Shown one piece after another: positions 9,066 to 16,951 of a stretch of DNA of 64,000 bases. A program made the translations under genes and the position numbers. Location: contig NZ_JALN02000001.1 in assembly GCF_000559085.1 (NCBI RefSeq), forward strand, positions 496,001-560,000, read 5' to 3'. This DNA is from Mycolicibacterium aromaticivorans JS19b1 = JCM 16368 (GTDB lineage: Bacteria > Actinomycetota > Actinomycetes > Mycobacteriales > Mycobacteriaceae). Under the pieces are notes generated by a model. The model was not told the origin of the DNA. It ran no database searches and saw only the letters and a program-made list of their open reading frames with translations. Numbering within the stretch: the first letter of the stretch is position 1; each line of letters starts with the position of its first letter.

Positions 9066-9551
9066 GTGTCTGGTTCGCGTGTGACCTCGCAAACCCTGCG
9101 GTACCGCGAGCGGCTCTGGGTGCCGTGGTGGTGGTGGCCGCTCGGTCTGGCATTGGCGGCACTGATCGCCAAGGAAGTCACCATGGGTGTGCGCACCCTG
9201 CCGGTGTGGCTGCCGTATGCAGTGCTCGGCGCCGTCGCGCTGGGCGTGCTGCTGTGGATGAGCCGCACCGAGGTCCGGGTCGTGACCGGCGGCGACAACG
9301 GCGATGACGTCGAATTGTGGGCAGGTCAGGCACATCTGCCCACGTCGGTGGTATCCCGGTCGGCCGAGATCCCGCGAACGGCGAAGTCGGCGGCGCTGGG
9401 CCGTCAGCTCGATCCGGCAGCGTTCGTGCTGCATCGCGGCTGGGTGGGTCCGCTGGTGCTGGTGGTGCTCGACGATCCGGACGATCCGACGCCGTACTGG
9501 CTGGTCAGCGCCCGCCATCCGGACCGGGTGCTCTCAGCGCTGCGGAGCTGA
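9066..9551 (+). CDS. DUF3093 membrane protein (Rv2698 type)
   Basis: This 161-residue protein starts with a short basic segment, then two closely spaced transmembrane helices ([35 protein letters not shown]) joined by a short loop. A soluble domain of about 95 residues ends in [16 protein letters not shown]. Its function is unknown. GTG at 9066 is preferred because TACCCT ends 7 bases upstream (leaderless promoter) and the length equals that of Rv2698; ATG at 9042 with AGAGGAG is the alternative and adds 8 residues. Confidence 0.85.
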   Translation: MSGSRVTSQTLRYRERLWVPWWWWPLGLALAALIAKEVTMGVRTLPVWLPYAVLGAVALGVLLWMSRTEVRVVTGGDNGDDVELWAGQAHLPTSVVSRSAEIPRTAKSAALGRQLDPAAFVLHRGWVGPLVLVVLDDPDDPTPYWLVSARHPDRVLSALRS

Positions 9552-9563
9552 TCGTCCCGCTGA

Positions 9564-9866
9564 CTACGCCGCGCAGTCGGTGCAGATCATCACGCCGTTC
9601 TTGTCGCTGGCCAGCCGGCTGCGGTGATGCACCAGAAAGCAACTCGAGCAGGTGAATTCGTCGGCCTGCTTGGGAACAACGCGTACCGAGAGCTCTTCAC
9701 CCGACAGATCCGCGCCGGGCAGCTCGAAATTCTCCGCGGAATCCGTCTCGTCGACGTCTACTACGGCCGACTGCGCCTCGTTGCGGCGCGCCTTGAGTTC
9801 CTCCAGCGAATCCTCGGACACCTCGTCGGTCTCGGTGCGCCGCGGGGCGTCGTAGTCGGTAGCCAT
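9564..9866 (-). CDS. DUF4193 zinc-ribbon protein (Rv2699c type)
   Basis: This 100-residue acidic protein ends in a zinc-ribbon-like pair of CxxC knuckles (CSSC near residue 78 and CTDC at residue 95 onward). The N-terminal half is rich in Glu and Asp (SEDSLEELKARRNEAQ). It belongs to actinobacterial DUF4193, abundant small proteins of unknown role; metal binding is inferred from the cysteines. GAGGGGACA precedes the ATG. Confidence 0.9.
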   Translation of the reverse strand: MATDYDAPRRTETDEVSEDSLEELKARRNEAQSAVVDVDETDSAENFELPGADLSGEELSVRVVPKQADEFTCSSCFLVHHRSRLASDKNGVMICTDCAA

Positions 9867-9956
9867 CTCTTGTCCCCTCGTAACCTCAGCATGGCTTTGT
9901 ATCAGCGTGGAACGGATCCGCCAAACGATTCGTGCCCAGATGCCCCTTACGTCGTA

Positions 9957-9972
9957 TGTGATTTACGTCACA
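9957..9972. promoter_or_regulatory. CRP/Rv3676-type binding site upstream of cei
   Basis: TGTGATTTACGTCACA is an exact match to the TGTGA-N6-TCACA consensus of CRP-type regulators. Its centre is about 72 bases upstream of the predicted leaderless start of cei at 10037, a classic activator spacing, and about 98 bases upstream of the DUF4193 start. A 7-base direct repeat TTACGTC (9947-9953 and 9963-9969, 16 bases apart) overlaps it. Confidence 0.6.
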
Positions 9973-10024
9973 TGTATTCATTCTGATCGACGGGCGTGTT
10001 GGGCCGGTATCCAGCCGGTGCCTC

Positions 10025-10030
10025 TAGAGT
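10025..10030 (+). promoter_or_regulatory. -10 element of leaderless cei
   Basis: TAGAGT is followed by 6 bases and then the cei GTG, the arrangement of a mycobacterial leaderless promoter. Confidence 0.6.
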
Positions 10031-10036
10031 GCATCC

Positions 10037-10687
10037 GTGGTCGCTCAAATCACGGAGGGTACGGCCTTCGACAAGCACGGTCGCCCGTTCCGTCGACGCA
10101 ACTACCTGCCCGGACTCATCGCCCTGGGCGTGATGTTCGTGATCACCGCAATCGTGTGGGGATTCGTGCTGACCCGCCCCGTCGACGTGCGGGAGGCGGC
10201 GGCCTGCAATCCGCCGCCGCCGGCCGCCGATCCCGGCGCCCCCACCCTCGGCCAGCAGGTGTCGCACTCGTCGATGATCGACGTCGCACCTGCCAAGCTC
10301 GTCGACACCAAGATCCGGGTGCTCAACGCCAGCGGCCAGGGCGGCCAGGCCAGCGAGATCGCCGGCGCGCTACGTGACCTCGGCTTCGCCCAGCCCACCG
10401 CGGCCAACGATCCCATCTACACCAACACCCGGCTGACCTGTCAGGGCCAGATCCGCTTCGGCGCCAGCGGCCGGGCCGGTGCGGCCGCGGTCTGGCTGGT
10501 GGCACCGTGCGTCGAGCTGTTCCAGGACGACCGCAAGGACGACTCGGTGGACTTGGCCATCGGCACCGACTTCACCACGCTGGCGCACAGCGACGACATC
10601 GACGCAGTCCTGGCCGGTCTGCGCCCGGACGCCACCGAGCCGGCCGATTCGACCTTGCTGACCAAGATCCACAACGGCACCTGCTGA
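10037..10687 (+). CDS. cei: Envelope integrity protein Cei (LytR_C domain)
   Basis: This 216-residue single-pass membrane protein has a cytoplasmic N-terminus (about 24 residues), one TM helix (LPGLIALGVMFVITAIVWGF) and an extracellular LytR_C-type domain. The domain includes IRVLNASGQGGQASEIAGALRDLGF near residues 93-118, the typical beta-alpha unit. Four cysteines (ACN, TCQ, PCV, final GTC) could form disulfides. The M. tuberculosis homologue Rv2700 (Cei) is needed for cell-envelope integrity and virulence (established knowledge). The GTG start fits a leaderless transcript. Confidence 0.92.
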   Translation: MVAQITEGTAFDKHGRPFRRRNYLPGLIALGVMFVITAIVWGFVLTRPVDVREAAACNPPPPAADPGAPTLGQQVSHSSMIDVAPAKLVDTKIRVLNASGQGGQASEIAGALRDLGFAQPTAANDPIYTNTRLTCQGQIRFGASGRAGAAAVWLVAPCVELFQDDRKDDSVDLAIGTDFTTLAHSDDIDAVLAGLRPDATEPADSTLLTKIHNGTC

Positions 10688-11548
10688 CTAGGTCAGCGGC
10701 TGCAGACCCCCGAAACCCGCCAGGGCGTCGGTGAGCGCAGCCGCGATCCCCGGCGCCGCCGCCACCAGTAACGCGCCGTCCTCGTCGAGCTGCGGCAGCG
10801 CCACCACCGCGCCCGCCTCGGCGGCGATCAGCGCGCCCGCGGCCCAATCCCACACGTGCAGGCCGTGCTCATAGTGAGCATCGAGACGGCCCGCGGCGAC
10901 CATGCACAGATCCAGCGAGGCCGACCCGATCCGGCGGACGTCACGCACCAGCGGCAGCAACCGCGCCAGCAACGCGGACTGCTCGGCGCGCCGCTGCGGG
11001 GCATAGCCGAAACCGGTGCCCACCAACGCCATCGACAGCTCGGTCACCGGGGCGGCCCGCAGTTCCCGGCGCTGCCCGCCGCGGGACACGTGCGCGCCGC
11101 CTCCGGCGGCCGCCGAGTACACCTCACCGCTGACCACGTCGGCCACCGCGCCCGCGACCGACACGCCGTCGATCTGGGCGGCGACCGAGATCCCGTATGC
11201 CGGAATGCCGTACATGAAGTTCACCGTGCCGTCGATCGGGTCGAGCACCCAACACACCGCACCGTCGGTGCCCGCCGCCGGGCCACCGCCCTCCTCCCCG
11301 AGAATCACATCGCCGGGACGCAGCGCGCTGATCCGATCACGCAGTAGGAGTTCGGTTTCGGTGTCCACAATGGTCACCGGATCGGTCGGCGTGCTCTTCG
11401 TCTGAACTATCCCGGCCTGAACCGCATTCGCGGCCTGAGCCTGCTCGTCGTCGAAGACTTCCGCGCGCCGGCGACGGACGAACTCGGCGGCTTCGGCGGC
11501 CAGCTGCTCCGCCAGTGCCCGTAACACTTCTCCGCCGTCGTTGCTCAC
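10688..11548 (-). CDS. suhB: Inositol-1-monophosphatase family phosphatase SuhB
   Basis: This 286-residue Mg2+-dependent phosphatase removes phosphate from inositol monophosphate, feeding mycobacterial phosphatidylinositol, LAM and mycothiol synthesis. Family motifs are complete: the metal-binding Glu pair (GEEGGG), DPIDGTVNF, and WDWAAGALIAAEAG near the C-terminus, plus GSASLDLCMVAAGR. GTG at 11548 is chosen because it starts the helix SNDGGEVLRALAEQL and gives the usual length; the frame remains open upstream. It is convergent with cei with no bases between the stops. Confidence 0.94.
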   Translation of the reverse strand: MSNDGGEVLRALAEQLAAEAAEFVRRRRAEVFDDEQAQAANAVQAGIVQTKSTPTDPVTIVDTETELLLRDRISALRPGDVILGEEGGGPAAGTDGAVCWVLDPIDGTVNFMYGIPAYGISVAAQIDGVSVAGAVADVVSGEVYSAAAGGGAHVSRGGQRRELRAAPVTELSMALVGTGFGYAPQRRAEQSALLARLLPLVRDVRRIGSASLDLCMVAAGRLDAHYEHGLHVWDWAAGALIAAEAGAVVALPQLDEDGALLVAAAPGIAAALTDALAGFGGLQPLT

Positions 11549-11649
11549 CCGACCATCGCAGCACAGACGTCCCGACACCGAACACAAAGGGGCGCGCAGC
11601 CACTAGTGTGTGCATCGCGCAGACCGCCCGCGTCGCCGAGGAGCAGCCC

Positions 11650-12432
11650 ATGCCCGAGACCGAATCCCCCACCACCCCCGGACAGAACCGCGGCTTCGGC
11701 GTCGACGTCGGTGGCAGTGGGGTCAAGGGTGGCATCGTCGATCTCGACACCGGCAAACTGATCGGCGACCGCTACAAATTGCCGACCCCGCAGCCCTCCA
11801 CCCCCGAAGCGGTCGCCGCGACGGTCGCCGAGGTGGTCAAGCACTTCGACTGGACCGGCCCGCTGGGCGTCACCTACCCCGGGGTCGTCGTCAACGGCGT
11901 CGTGCAGACCGCGGCCAACGTCGACAAGGGCTGGATCGGCACCAACGCCTCCGAGGTCATCGGCGCGGCCTTGGGCGGCCAGCACGTGGTGGTGCTCAAC
12001 GACGCCGACGCCGCGGGCATAGCGGAGCAGCACCACGGCGCCGGCCGCAACAGGGACGGCGTGATCATCTTGCTGACCTTCGGCACCGGGATCGGGTCGG
12101 CCGTGATCCACGGCGGTCAGCTGCTGCCGAACACCGAGTTCGGCCATCTCGAGGTCGACGGCAAGGAGGCCGAACACCGGGCGGCGTCCTCGGTCAAGGA
12201 ACGCAAGGACTGGAGCTACGAACGGTGGAGCCAGGAAGTCACGAAAGTCCTGGTCAGCATCGAGAATGCGCTGTGGCCTGACCTGTTCATCGCCGGCGGC
12301 GGCATCAGCCGCAAGGCCGACAAATGGATCCCGCTGCTGAACAATCGGACCCCGGTGGTCGCCGCCGAGTTGCAGAACGAGGCGGGCATCGTCGGGGCCG
12401 CGATGGCGGCGCAGGCCGACGTCACACGCTGA
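11650..12432 (+). CDS. ppgK: Polyphosphate glucokinase
   Basis: This 260-residue ROK-like kinase phosphorylates glucose to glucose-6-phosphate using polyphosphate or ATP. Seen are the phosphate-1 loop FGVDVGGSGVKGG (about residue 16), substrate residues NDADAAG (about 117), the phosphate-2 motif TFGTGIGSA and the EFGHLEV motif. ATG at 11650 has GAGGAG upstream; the frame stays open further upstream but without protein-like sequence. It sits directly before sigA, as in M. tuberculosis. Confidence 0.95.
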   Translation: MPETESPTTPGQNRGFGVDVGGSGVKGGIVDLDTGKLIGDRYKLPTPQPSTPEAVAATVAEVVKHFDWTGPLGVTYPGVVVNGVVQTAANVDKGWIGTNASEVIGAALGGQHVVVLNDADAAGIAEQHHGAGRNRDGVIILLTFGTGIGSAVIHGGQLLPNTEFGHLEVDGKEAEHRAASSVKERKDWSYERWSQEVTKVLVSIENALWPDLFIAGGGISRKADKWIPLLNNRTPVVAAELQNEAGIVGAAMAAQADVTR

Positions 12433-12471
12433 TTTTTCGTCGCTCGGCGCGGTAGCAGCCCACACTGTCGT

Positions 12472-12477
12472 TACAAT
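12472..12477 (+). promoter_or_regulatory. -10 element of sigA promoter
   Basis: TACAAT is a close match to the SigA -10 consensus and lies 130 bases before the sigA GTG, implying a long untranslated leader. An ATG 6 bases downstream opens a 57-codon frame that overlaps the sigA start (see findings). Confidence 0.5.
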
Positions 12478-12607
12478 GGTCGATGGCGGCCGCCTACCGG
12501 ATAGCGGCGAGAATCCACCACGAGATCCACGCCAATAGTCCTCATAGCCGACGCTTTCGGTGGCGCGCCCACGCCCGCCGAGAGCCAGCACGACCGAAAG
12601 GGTGTAC

Positions 12608-14116
12608 GTGGCAGCGACGAAGGCAAGCCCGGCAACCGATGAGCCGGTGAAGCGCACCGCCACCAAGACTCCCGCGAAGAAGTCGGCGGCCAGCCAGACC
12701 AAATCGGCGGCCAACGGTTCCGCGCCGGTCAAGCGTGCCGCCAAGGCCGCTCCCCGCGCCGCCGGAGCCGAACCCGGCGATTCCGAGATCACTGACGCAA
12801 CGGCCACCCCGACCAAGACGCGCGCCACCAAGGCTGCCGCGAAGAAGGCCCCGGCCACCCGCGGCCGGGCCAAGAAGGATGCGGCCCCCGCCGACACCGA
12901 CGCCGAGGCCGGCGCCGATGAGGAACTCGACGGCGACCTCGATGTCGATCCCGAACTCGACGTAGCCGAGGACGACATCGAACTCGAGGACCTCGAAGAC
13001 GTCGCCGAAGATTCTGACGACGCGGCCGACGAGGAAGCCGCCCCAGCCGCGGGCGCGCCGGCCGCCGAGGGCGAGTCCGGGGACGAAGAGGACATCGCCG
13101 AGCCGTCGGAGAAGGACAAGGCGTCCGGCGACTTCGTGTGGGACGAAGAAGAGTCCGAGGCATTGCGGCAGGCCCGCAAGGACGCCGAGCTCACCGCCTC
13201 GGCCGACTCGGTTCGCGCCTACCTGAAGCAGATCGGCAAGGTCGCGCTACTCAACGCCGAGGAAGAGGTCGAGCTCGCCAAGCGGATCGAGGCAGGCCTC
13301 TACGCCACCCAGTTGATGGCGGAGAAGACCGACAAGGGCGAGAAGCTGCCGGTTCAGCAGCGCCGAGACATGCAGTGGATCTGCCGCGACGGTGACCGCG
13401 CGAAGAACCATCTACTCGAGGCCAACCTGCGTCTTGTGGTGTCGCTGGCCAAGCGCTACACCGGTCGCGGCATGGCCTTCCTGGACCTCATCCAGGAAGG
13501 CAACCTGGGTCTGATCCGCGCTGTCGAGAAGTTCGACTACACCAAGGGCTACAAGTTCTCCACGTACGCCACATGGTGGATCCGCCAGGCGATCACCCGC
13601 GCGATGGCCGACCAGGCCCGCACCATCCGTATCCCGGTGCACATGGTCGAGGTCATCAACAAGCTCGGACGCATCCAGCGTGAGCTGCTCCAGGATCTGG
13701 GCCGCGAGCCCACTCCCGAAGAGCTCGCCAAGGAAATGGACATCACGCCGGAGAAGGTGCTGGAGATCCAGCAGTACGCGCGTGAACCCATCTCGCTGGA
13801 CCAGACCATCGGCGACGAGGGCGACAGCCAGCTCGGCGACTTCATCGAGGATTCCGAGGCCGTCGTGGCCGTGGACGCGGTGAGCTTCACCCTGCTGCAG
13901 GATCAACTGCAGTCAGTGCTCGAGACGCTCTCCGAGCGCGAAGCCGGCGTGGTGCGGCTGCGGTTCGGCCTGACCGACGGCCAGCCGCGCACACTCGACG
14001 AGATCGGGCAGGTCTACGGAGTCACCCGCGAACGGATCCGCCAGATCGAGTCGAAGACCATGAGCAAGCTGCGGCACCCGAGCCGTTCCCAGGTGCTGCG
14101 CGACTACCTGGACTGA
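12608..14116 (+). CDS. sigA: Principal RNA polymerase sigma factor SigA (RpoD)
   Basis: This 502-residue housekeeping sigma factor directs RNA polymerase to most vegetative promoters. The first about 190 residues are a low-complexity Ala/Lys then Asp/Glu-rich region as in other mycobacteria. Region 1.2 starts at [15 protein letters not shown], region 2.3-2.4 contains [17 protein letters not shown], region 3 [12 protein letters not shown], and region 4.2 [27 protein letters not shown] at 12608 ([15 protein letters not shown]) matches the known M. tuberculosis N-terminus and has AAAGGGTG upstream. The open frame further upstream is non-coding by pattern. Confidence 0.98.
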   Translation: MAATKASPATDEPVKRTATKTPAKKSAASQTKSAANGSAPVKRAAKAAPRAAGAEPGDSEITDATATPTKTRATKAAAKKAPATRGRAKKDAAPADTDAEAGADEELDGDLDVDPELDVAEDDIELEDLEDVAEDSDDAADEEAAPAAGAPAAEGESGDEEDIAEPSEKDKASGDFVWDEEESEALRQARKDAELTASADSVRAYLKQIGKVALLNAEEEVELAKRIEAGLYATQLMAEKTDKGEKLPVQQRRDMQWICRDGDRAKNHLLEANLRLVVSLAKRYTGRGMAFLDLIQEGNLGLIRAVEKFDYTKGYKFSTYATWWIRQAITRAMADQARTIRIPVHMVEVINKLGRIQRELLQDLGREPTPEELAKEMDITPEKVLEIQQYAREPISLDQTIGDEGDSQLGDFIEDSEAVVAVDAVSFTLLQDQLQSVLETLSEREAGVVRLRFGLTDGQPRTLDEIGQVYGVTRERIRQIESKTMSKLRHPSRSQVLRDYLD

Positions 14117-14190
14117 GGCCCGAACCGATTTCGCTGCGCCGCAGCAGTTTTCACTGGGCAGCACGCGCTGCCGGGTGCGTACTGCTGACG

Positions 14191-15612
14191 GTGGCCACCG
14201 CGTGCTCACACGGGCCCGCACCGCACGAGACCCTGACCCGGGCCGCGGTTCCCACGTACCTGCCCGCGCCACCGGTCGGGCCGCCGACGCCCGATCTTCC
14301 CGAGGTGTCGAAAATCGTCACCGAGGCCGTCGCGGCGAACCGCCTGCCCGGTGCGGTGGTCGTGGTCGGGCACGGGGGCAAGATCGTCTTCCGCAGGGCC
14401 TACGGCGTGCGCAAGCTGCCCGGCGAACGCGGACTGGACGGATCGCCCGCCCCCGCCGAACCGATGACCGAGGACACCATCTTCGACCTCGCGTCACTGA
14501 CGAAGCCGCTGGCCACGGCGACGGCCGTCATGCAGCTTTACCAGCAGGGCCGGCTGGGAGTCGACGACCCGATTCAGAAGTACCTGCCCGAATTCAACAC
14601 CGGCAACGATCCCAAACGCGCCGCGGTCACGGTGCGGATGCTGCTCACCCACACCTCAGGTGAAACCGGTGACGTCGAGCTCAAGGACCCGTGGGGTTTG
14701 GACTCCCCCGATCGCGCCGAGGGTTTCCGTCGCGCACTCACCACACCGCTGGAATCTCCTCCCGGAGAGGGGTTTCGCTACTCCGACATCAACTTCATCG
14801 TGCTCGGCGCGCTGATCGAGCGACTCACCGGTGAGCCCGAGGACGACTACGTTCAACAGCACGTATTCGCCCCGCTCGGCATGGCCGACACCCGTTATCT
14901 ACCACTGGCGAAGGTGTGCGGACACAACAAGATCACCGGCGCCGCAGTCCGGTGGTCGCCTACCGAATCAACCGAATGCACTGCAGGCCAATGGAATACG
15001 GTTCTACTCCCCCGCATCGCACCGACGGCGTGGGATGAGGACAGCCCCGGCGAGCCGAACCGCAACCCGGATTTCGGCCACCTACTACGCGGAACTGTGC
15101 ACGATACGACGGCGCGGCGAATGGGTGGGGTCGCCGGACATGCCGGGGTGTTCTCCACCGCCTCCGACGTCAGCGTCTTCGCCCAGGCACTACTCGACCG
15201 GCTTGCGGGCAGGCCCAGCACTTTTCCGCTGACGCAGTCGAGCCTCGAGTTGATGACCTCTCCGCAACAGCCGGGGCATACCACGGGACAACTCGACGCG
15301 GCCAACGCCGCGCTGGCTAGGAAGCCGGGCCATCGCCCGCGGTATCCGGCGATCCCCGGACAGAACCTTCGCGGTCTCGGCTGGGACATCGACACCGGCC
15401 AGTCCGGCGCCCGCGGCACGGTGTTTCCCGTCGGCGGCTTCGGCCACACCGGCTTCACCGGGACGTCACTGTGGCTGGATCCCCGATCCGACACCTACGT
15501 GGTGCTGCTGTCGAACGCGGTTCACACCCGCGGCAGCTCTCCGATCACGTCGCTGCGCGCTGCCGTGGCCACCGCCGCCGCGCGATCATTGCGCCTCTAC
15601 GGCAGCGGCTGA
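14191..15612 (+). CDS. Serine hydrolase of the beta-lactamase/PBP class C type, probable lipoprotein
   Basis: This 473-residue (or longer) penicillin-recognising-fold hydrolase has the catalytic tetrad SLTK (DLASLTKPLA, near residue 100), the second motif YSD (FRYSDINF) in place of YxN, and the third motif HTG (GFGHTGFTG). Such proteins act as esterases, beta-lactamases or DD-peptidases. The GTG is the first conventional start, but the frame continues upstream through RRSSF, AARAAGCVLLTVATAC, which looks like a lipoprotein signal ending in a lipobox cysteine; the true start may be ATT (14128) or CTG (14134). M. tuberculosis lacks this gene between sigA and Rv2704. Confidence 0.85.
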   Translation: MATACSHGPAPHETLTRAAVPTYLPAPPVGPPTPDLPEVSKIVTEAVAANRLPGAVVVVGHGGKIVFRRAYGVRKLPGERGLDGSPAPAEPMTEDTIFDLASLTKPLATATAVMQLYQQGRLGVDDPIQKYLPEFNTGNDPKRAAVTVRMLLTHTSGETGDVELKDPWGLDSPDRAEGFRRALTTPLESPPGEGFRYSDINFIVLGALIERLTGEPEDDYVQQHVFAPLGMADTRYLPLAKVCGHNKITGAAVRWSPTESTECTAGQWNTVLLPRIAPTAWDEDSPGEPNRNPDFGHLLRGTVHDTTARRMGGVAGHAGVFSTASDVSVFAQALLDRLAGRPSTFPLTQSSLELMTSPQQPGHTTGQLDAANAALARKPGHRPRYPAIPGQNLRGLGWDIDTGQSGARGTVFPVGGFGHTGFTGTSLWLDPRSDTYVVLLSNAVHTRGSSPITSLRAAVATAAARSLRLYGSG

Positions 15613-15809
15613 GCAGGCCCTACTCCCTCGGCCTCGATCGGACGCGCATTTGTGTTCCTTGCCGTCAGAAACATGGACCTCAGCGCTGGCCGCCATGTCA
15701 TGATCGGCTTGATCAGCTCGCCGGGAGCTGCCGCCTCGGCCGCCGGCGGCGGAGGCTGAATCCCGCTCAGCCACCCGTAATTCAGCTGCGCGAGCAGGTC
15801 GCACCCCTT

Positions 15810-15815
15810 TACCCT
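15810..15815 (+). promoter_or_regulatory. -10 element of the leaderless RidA-like gene
   Basis: TACCCT is followed by 6 bases and the GTG start at 15822. The same hexamer occurs at the DUF3093 promoter. Confidence 0.55.
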
Positions 15816-15821
15816 GGCACA

Positions 15822-16199
15822 GTGTTGAGCAGGGTGAATCTGTCCTCGGAATCGGCCTACGAGCCCGAAGTCGGCTACTCCCGGGCGGTTCGCATCGGCC
15901 CGCACGTCGCGATATCCGGCACCACCGGTGCGGGCGACGACGTCGTCGCTCAGACTCGACATGCATTGCAGCGCATAGCAACAGCGCTGGACGATCTCGG
16001 CGCCTCGCTGTCCGACGTGGTCCGCACCCGCATCTACGTCACCGACATCGCGGCCTGGCGCGGGGTCGGCGCGGTGCACGCGGAGTTCTTCGGCGCGATC
16101 CGCCCGGCCGCCACCATGGTCGAGGTCGCCGCGCTCATCGAGCCCGGGCTGCTGGTGGAGATCGAGGCCGACGCCTACGTCGACGTCTCGAACGGCTGA
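15822..16199 (+). CDS. RidA/YjgF-family protein (Rv2704 type)
   Basis: This 125-residue protein is of the RidA family, small trimeric enzymes, some of which deaminate reactive enamines or imines. Visible marks are GPHVAISGTTGA, VVRTRIYVTDIAAW and the C-terminal VEIEADAYV; the arginine in VRTRIYV sits where RidA binds the substrate carboxylate. GTG at 15822 fits a leaderless transcript and removes an upstream open frame with no protein character. Its 3' end overlaps the convergent DUF952 gene by 25 bases. Confidence 0.88.
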   Translation: MLSRVNLSSESAYEPEVGYSRAVRIGPHVAISGTTGAGDDVVAQTRHALQRIATALDDLGASLSDVVRTRIYVTDIAAWRGVGAVHAEFFGAIRPAATMVEVAALIEPGLLVEIEADAYVDVSNG

Positions 16200-16540
16200 A
16201 ACCGGCCGTCCCGTCCCGGTTGATAGGGCGTGACTTTCATCACGGCGGTAGTCGGTAGGCGGCCGTACAGATGCGGGAACCGCATCGACTCGGGATCCGT
16301 TGGAACACCGTGTTCCCAACGCAGCGGTGCCTGCAGCTGTTGAGGGTCGATGTGCAGCAGTACCAAATCGGTTCGGCCGGAGTACAACCGGTTGGCCGGC
16401 AGGTGCACCTGCTCGGGCGTCGACAGGTGGATGAATCCGGCTTCGCTCAGCGATGCGGGGCAAAGTTCTCCGCTGGCCTGCGCGATTTCCCAGTCTCGCT
16501 GTCCGCACAGGTGGAGTAAGAATTCCGGATTCGGGTACAT
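16175..16540 (-). CDS. DUF952 family protein
   Basis: This 121-residue protein shows the DUF952 pattern: LLHLCGQRDWEIAQASGELCPASLSEAGFIHLSTPEQV at the N-terminal half (HLC, GFIHLS), then LVLLHIDPQQL, LRWE and FPHLYGRLP. The enzymatic role is unknown; family members resemble glutathione-S-transferase-adjacent small proteins only loosely. ATG at 16540 is used since the protein pattern begins at MYPNPEF; the longer frame is antisense to the next gene. The Trp and His residues spread through the fold could bind a ligand (inference). Confidence 0.85.
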   Translation of the reverse strand: MYPNPEFLLHLCGQRDWEIAQASGELCPASLSEAGFIHLSTPEQVHLPANRLYSGRTDLVLLHIDPQQLQAPLRWEHGVPTDPESMRFPHLYGRLPTTAVMKVTPYQPGRDGRFQPFETST

Positions 16541-16699
16541 ACGACCACACTGCACCACCCGCAACACGAGAAGGCGTGAGACACGACACAGCGTTAAACC
16601 CCCGGGGAACAAGGCCGGAACACAAAACGTCTGAGACAGTAGAGATACGTGACGGTGGCGACCAGTCACCGAAGCGCTGAGCACCTTACGGAGGAGCCC

Positions 16700-16891
16700 A
16701 TGAACGCGACCCTGACCAGTCCTGAATTGACCAAGGCTGATCGCTGCGACCGCTGTGGTGCAGCGGCTCGGGTGCGCGCCAAGCTTCCCTCCGGTGCCGA
16801 GCTCCTGTTCTGCCAGCATCACGCCAACGAGCACCAGGCCAAGTTGATCGAGCTGGCCGCGGTGATCGAAGTCAGCCCGTCGGAGGCGTAA
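16700..16891 (+). CDS. DUF7455-type small zinc-finger-like protein
   Basis: This 63-residue protein has a CxxC (CDRC) and a C-x2-H-x3-H arrangement (FCQHHANEH), forming a probable single zinc site between RVRAKLPSGAELLF strands. ATG at 16700 has a strong ribosome site (CGGAGGAG). A GTG at 16649 in the same frame would add 17 residues of weak character. The function is unknown; actinobacterial proteins of this type are usually 60-80 residues. Confidence 0.8.
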   Translation: MNATLTSPELTKADRCDRCGAAARVRAKLPSGAELLFCQHHANEHQAKLIELAAVIEVSPSEA

Positions 16892-16951
16892 CAACTACTC
16901 ACGGCCGCGTCGCTGGGCAGGACCCCCGTCGTCAGGAATGCTGGACTGGTC

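Noticed and set aside
11545..13194. 549-residue minus-strand frame across ppgK and sigA
   Set aside because: It is a Ser/Ala low-complexity mirror of the sigA N-terminus and ppgK, both of which are clear genes on the plus strand.
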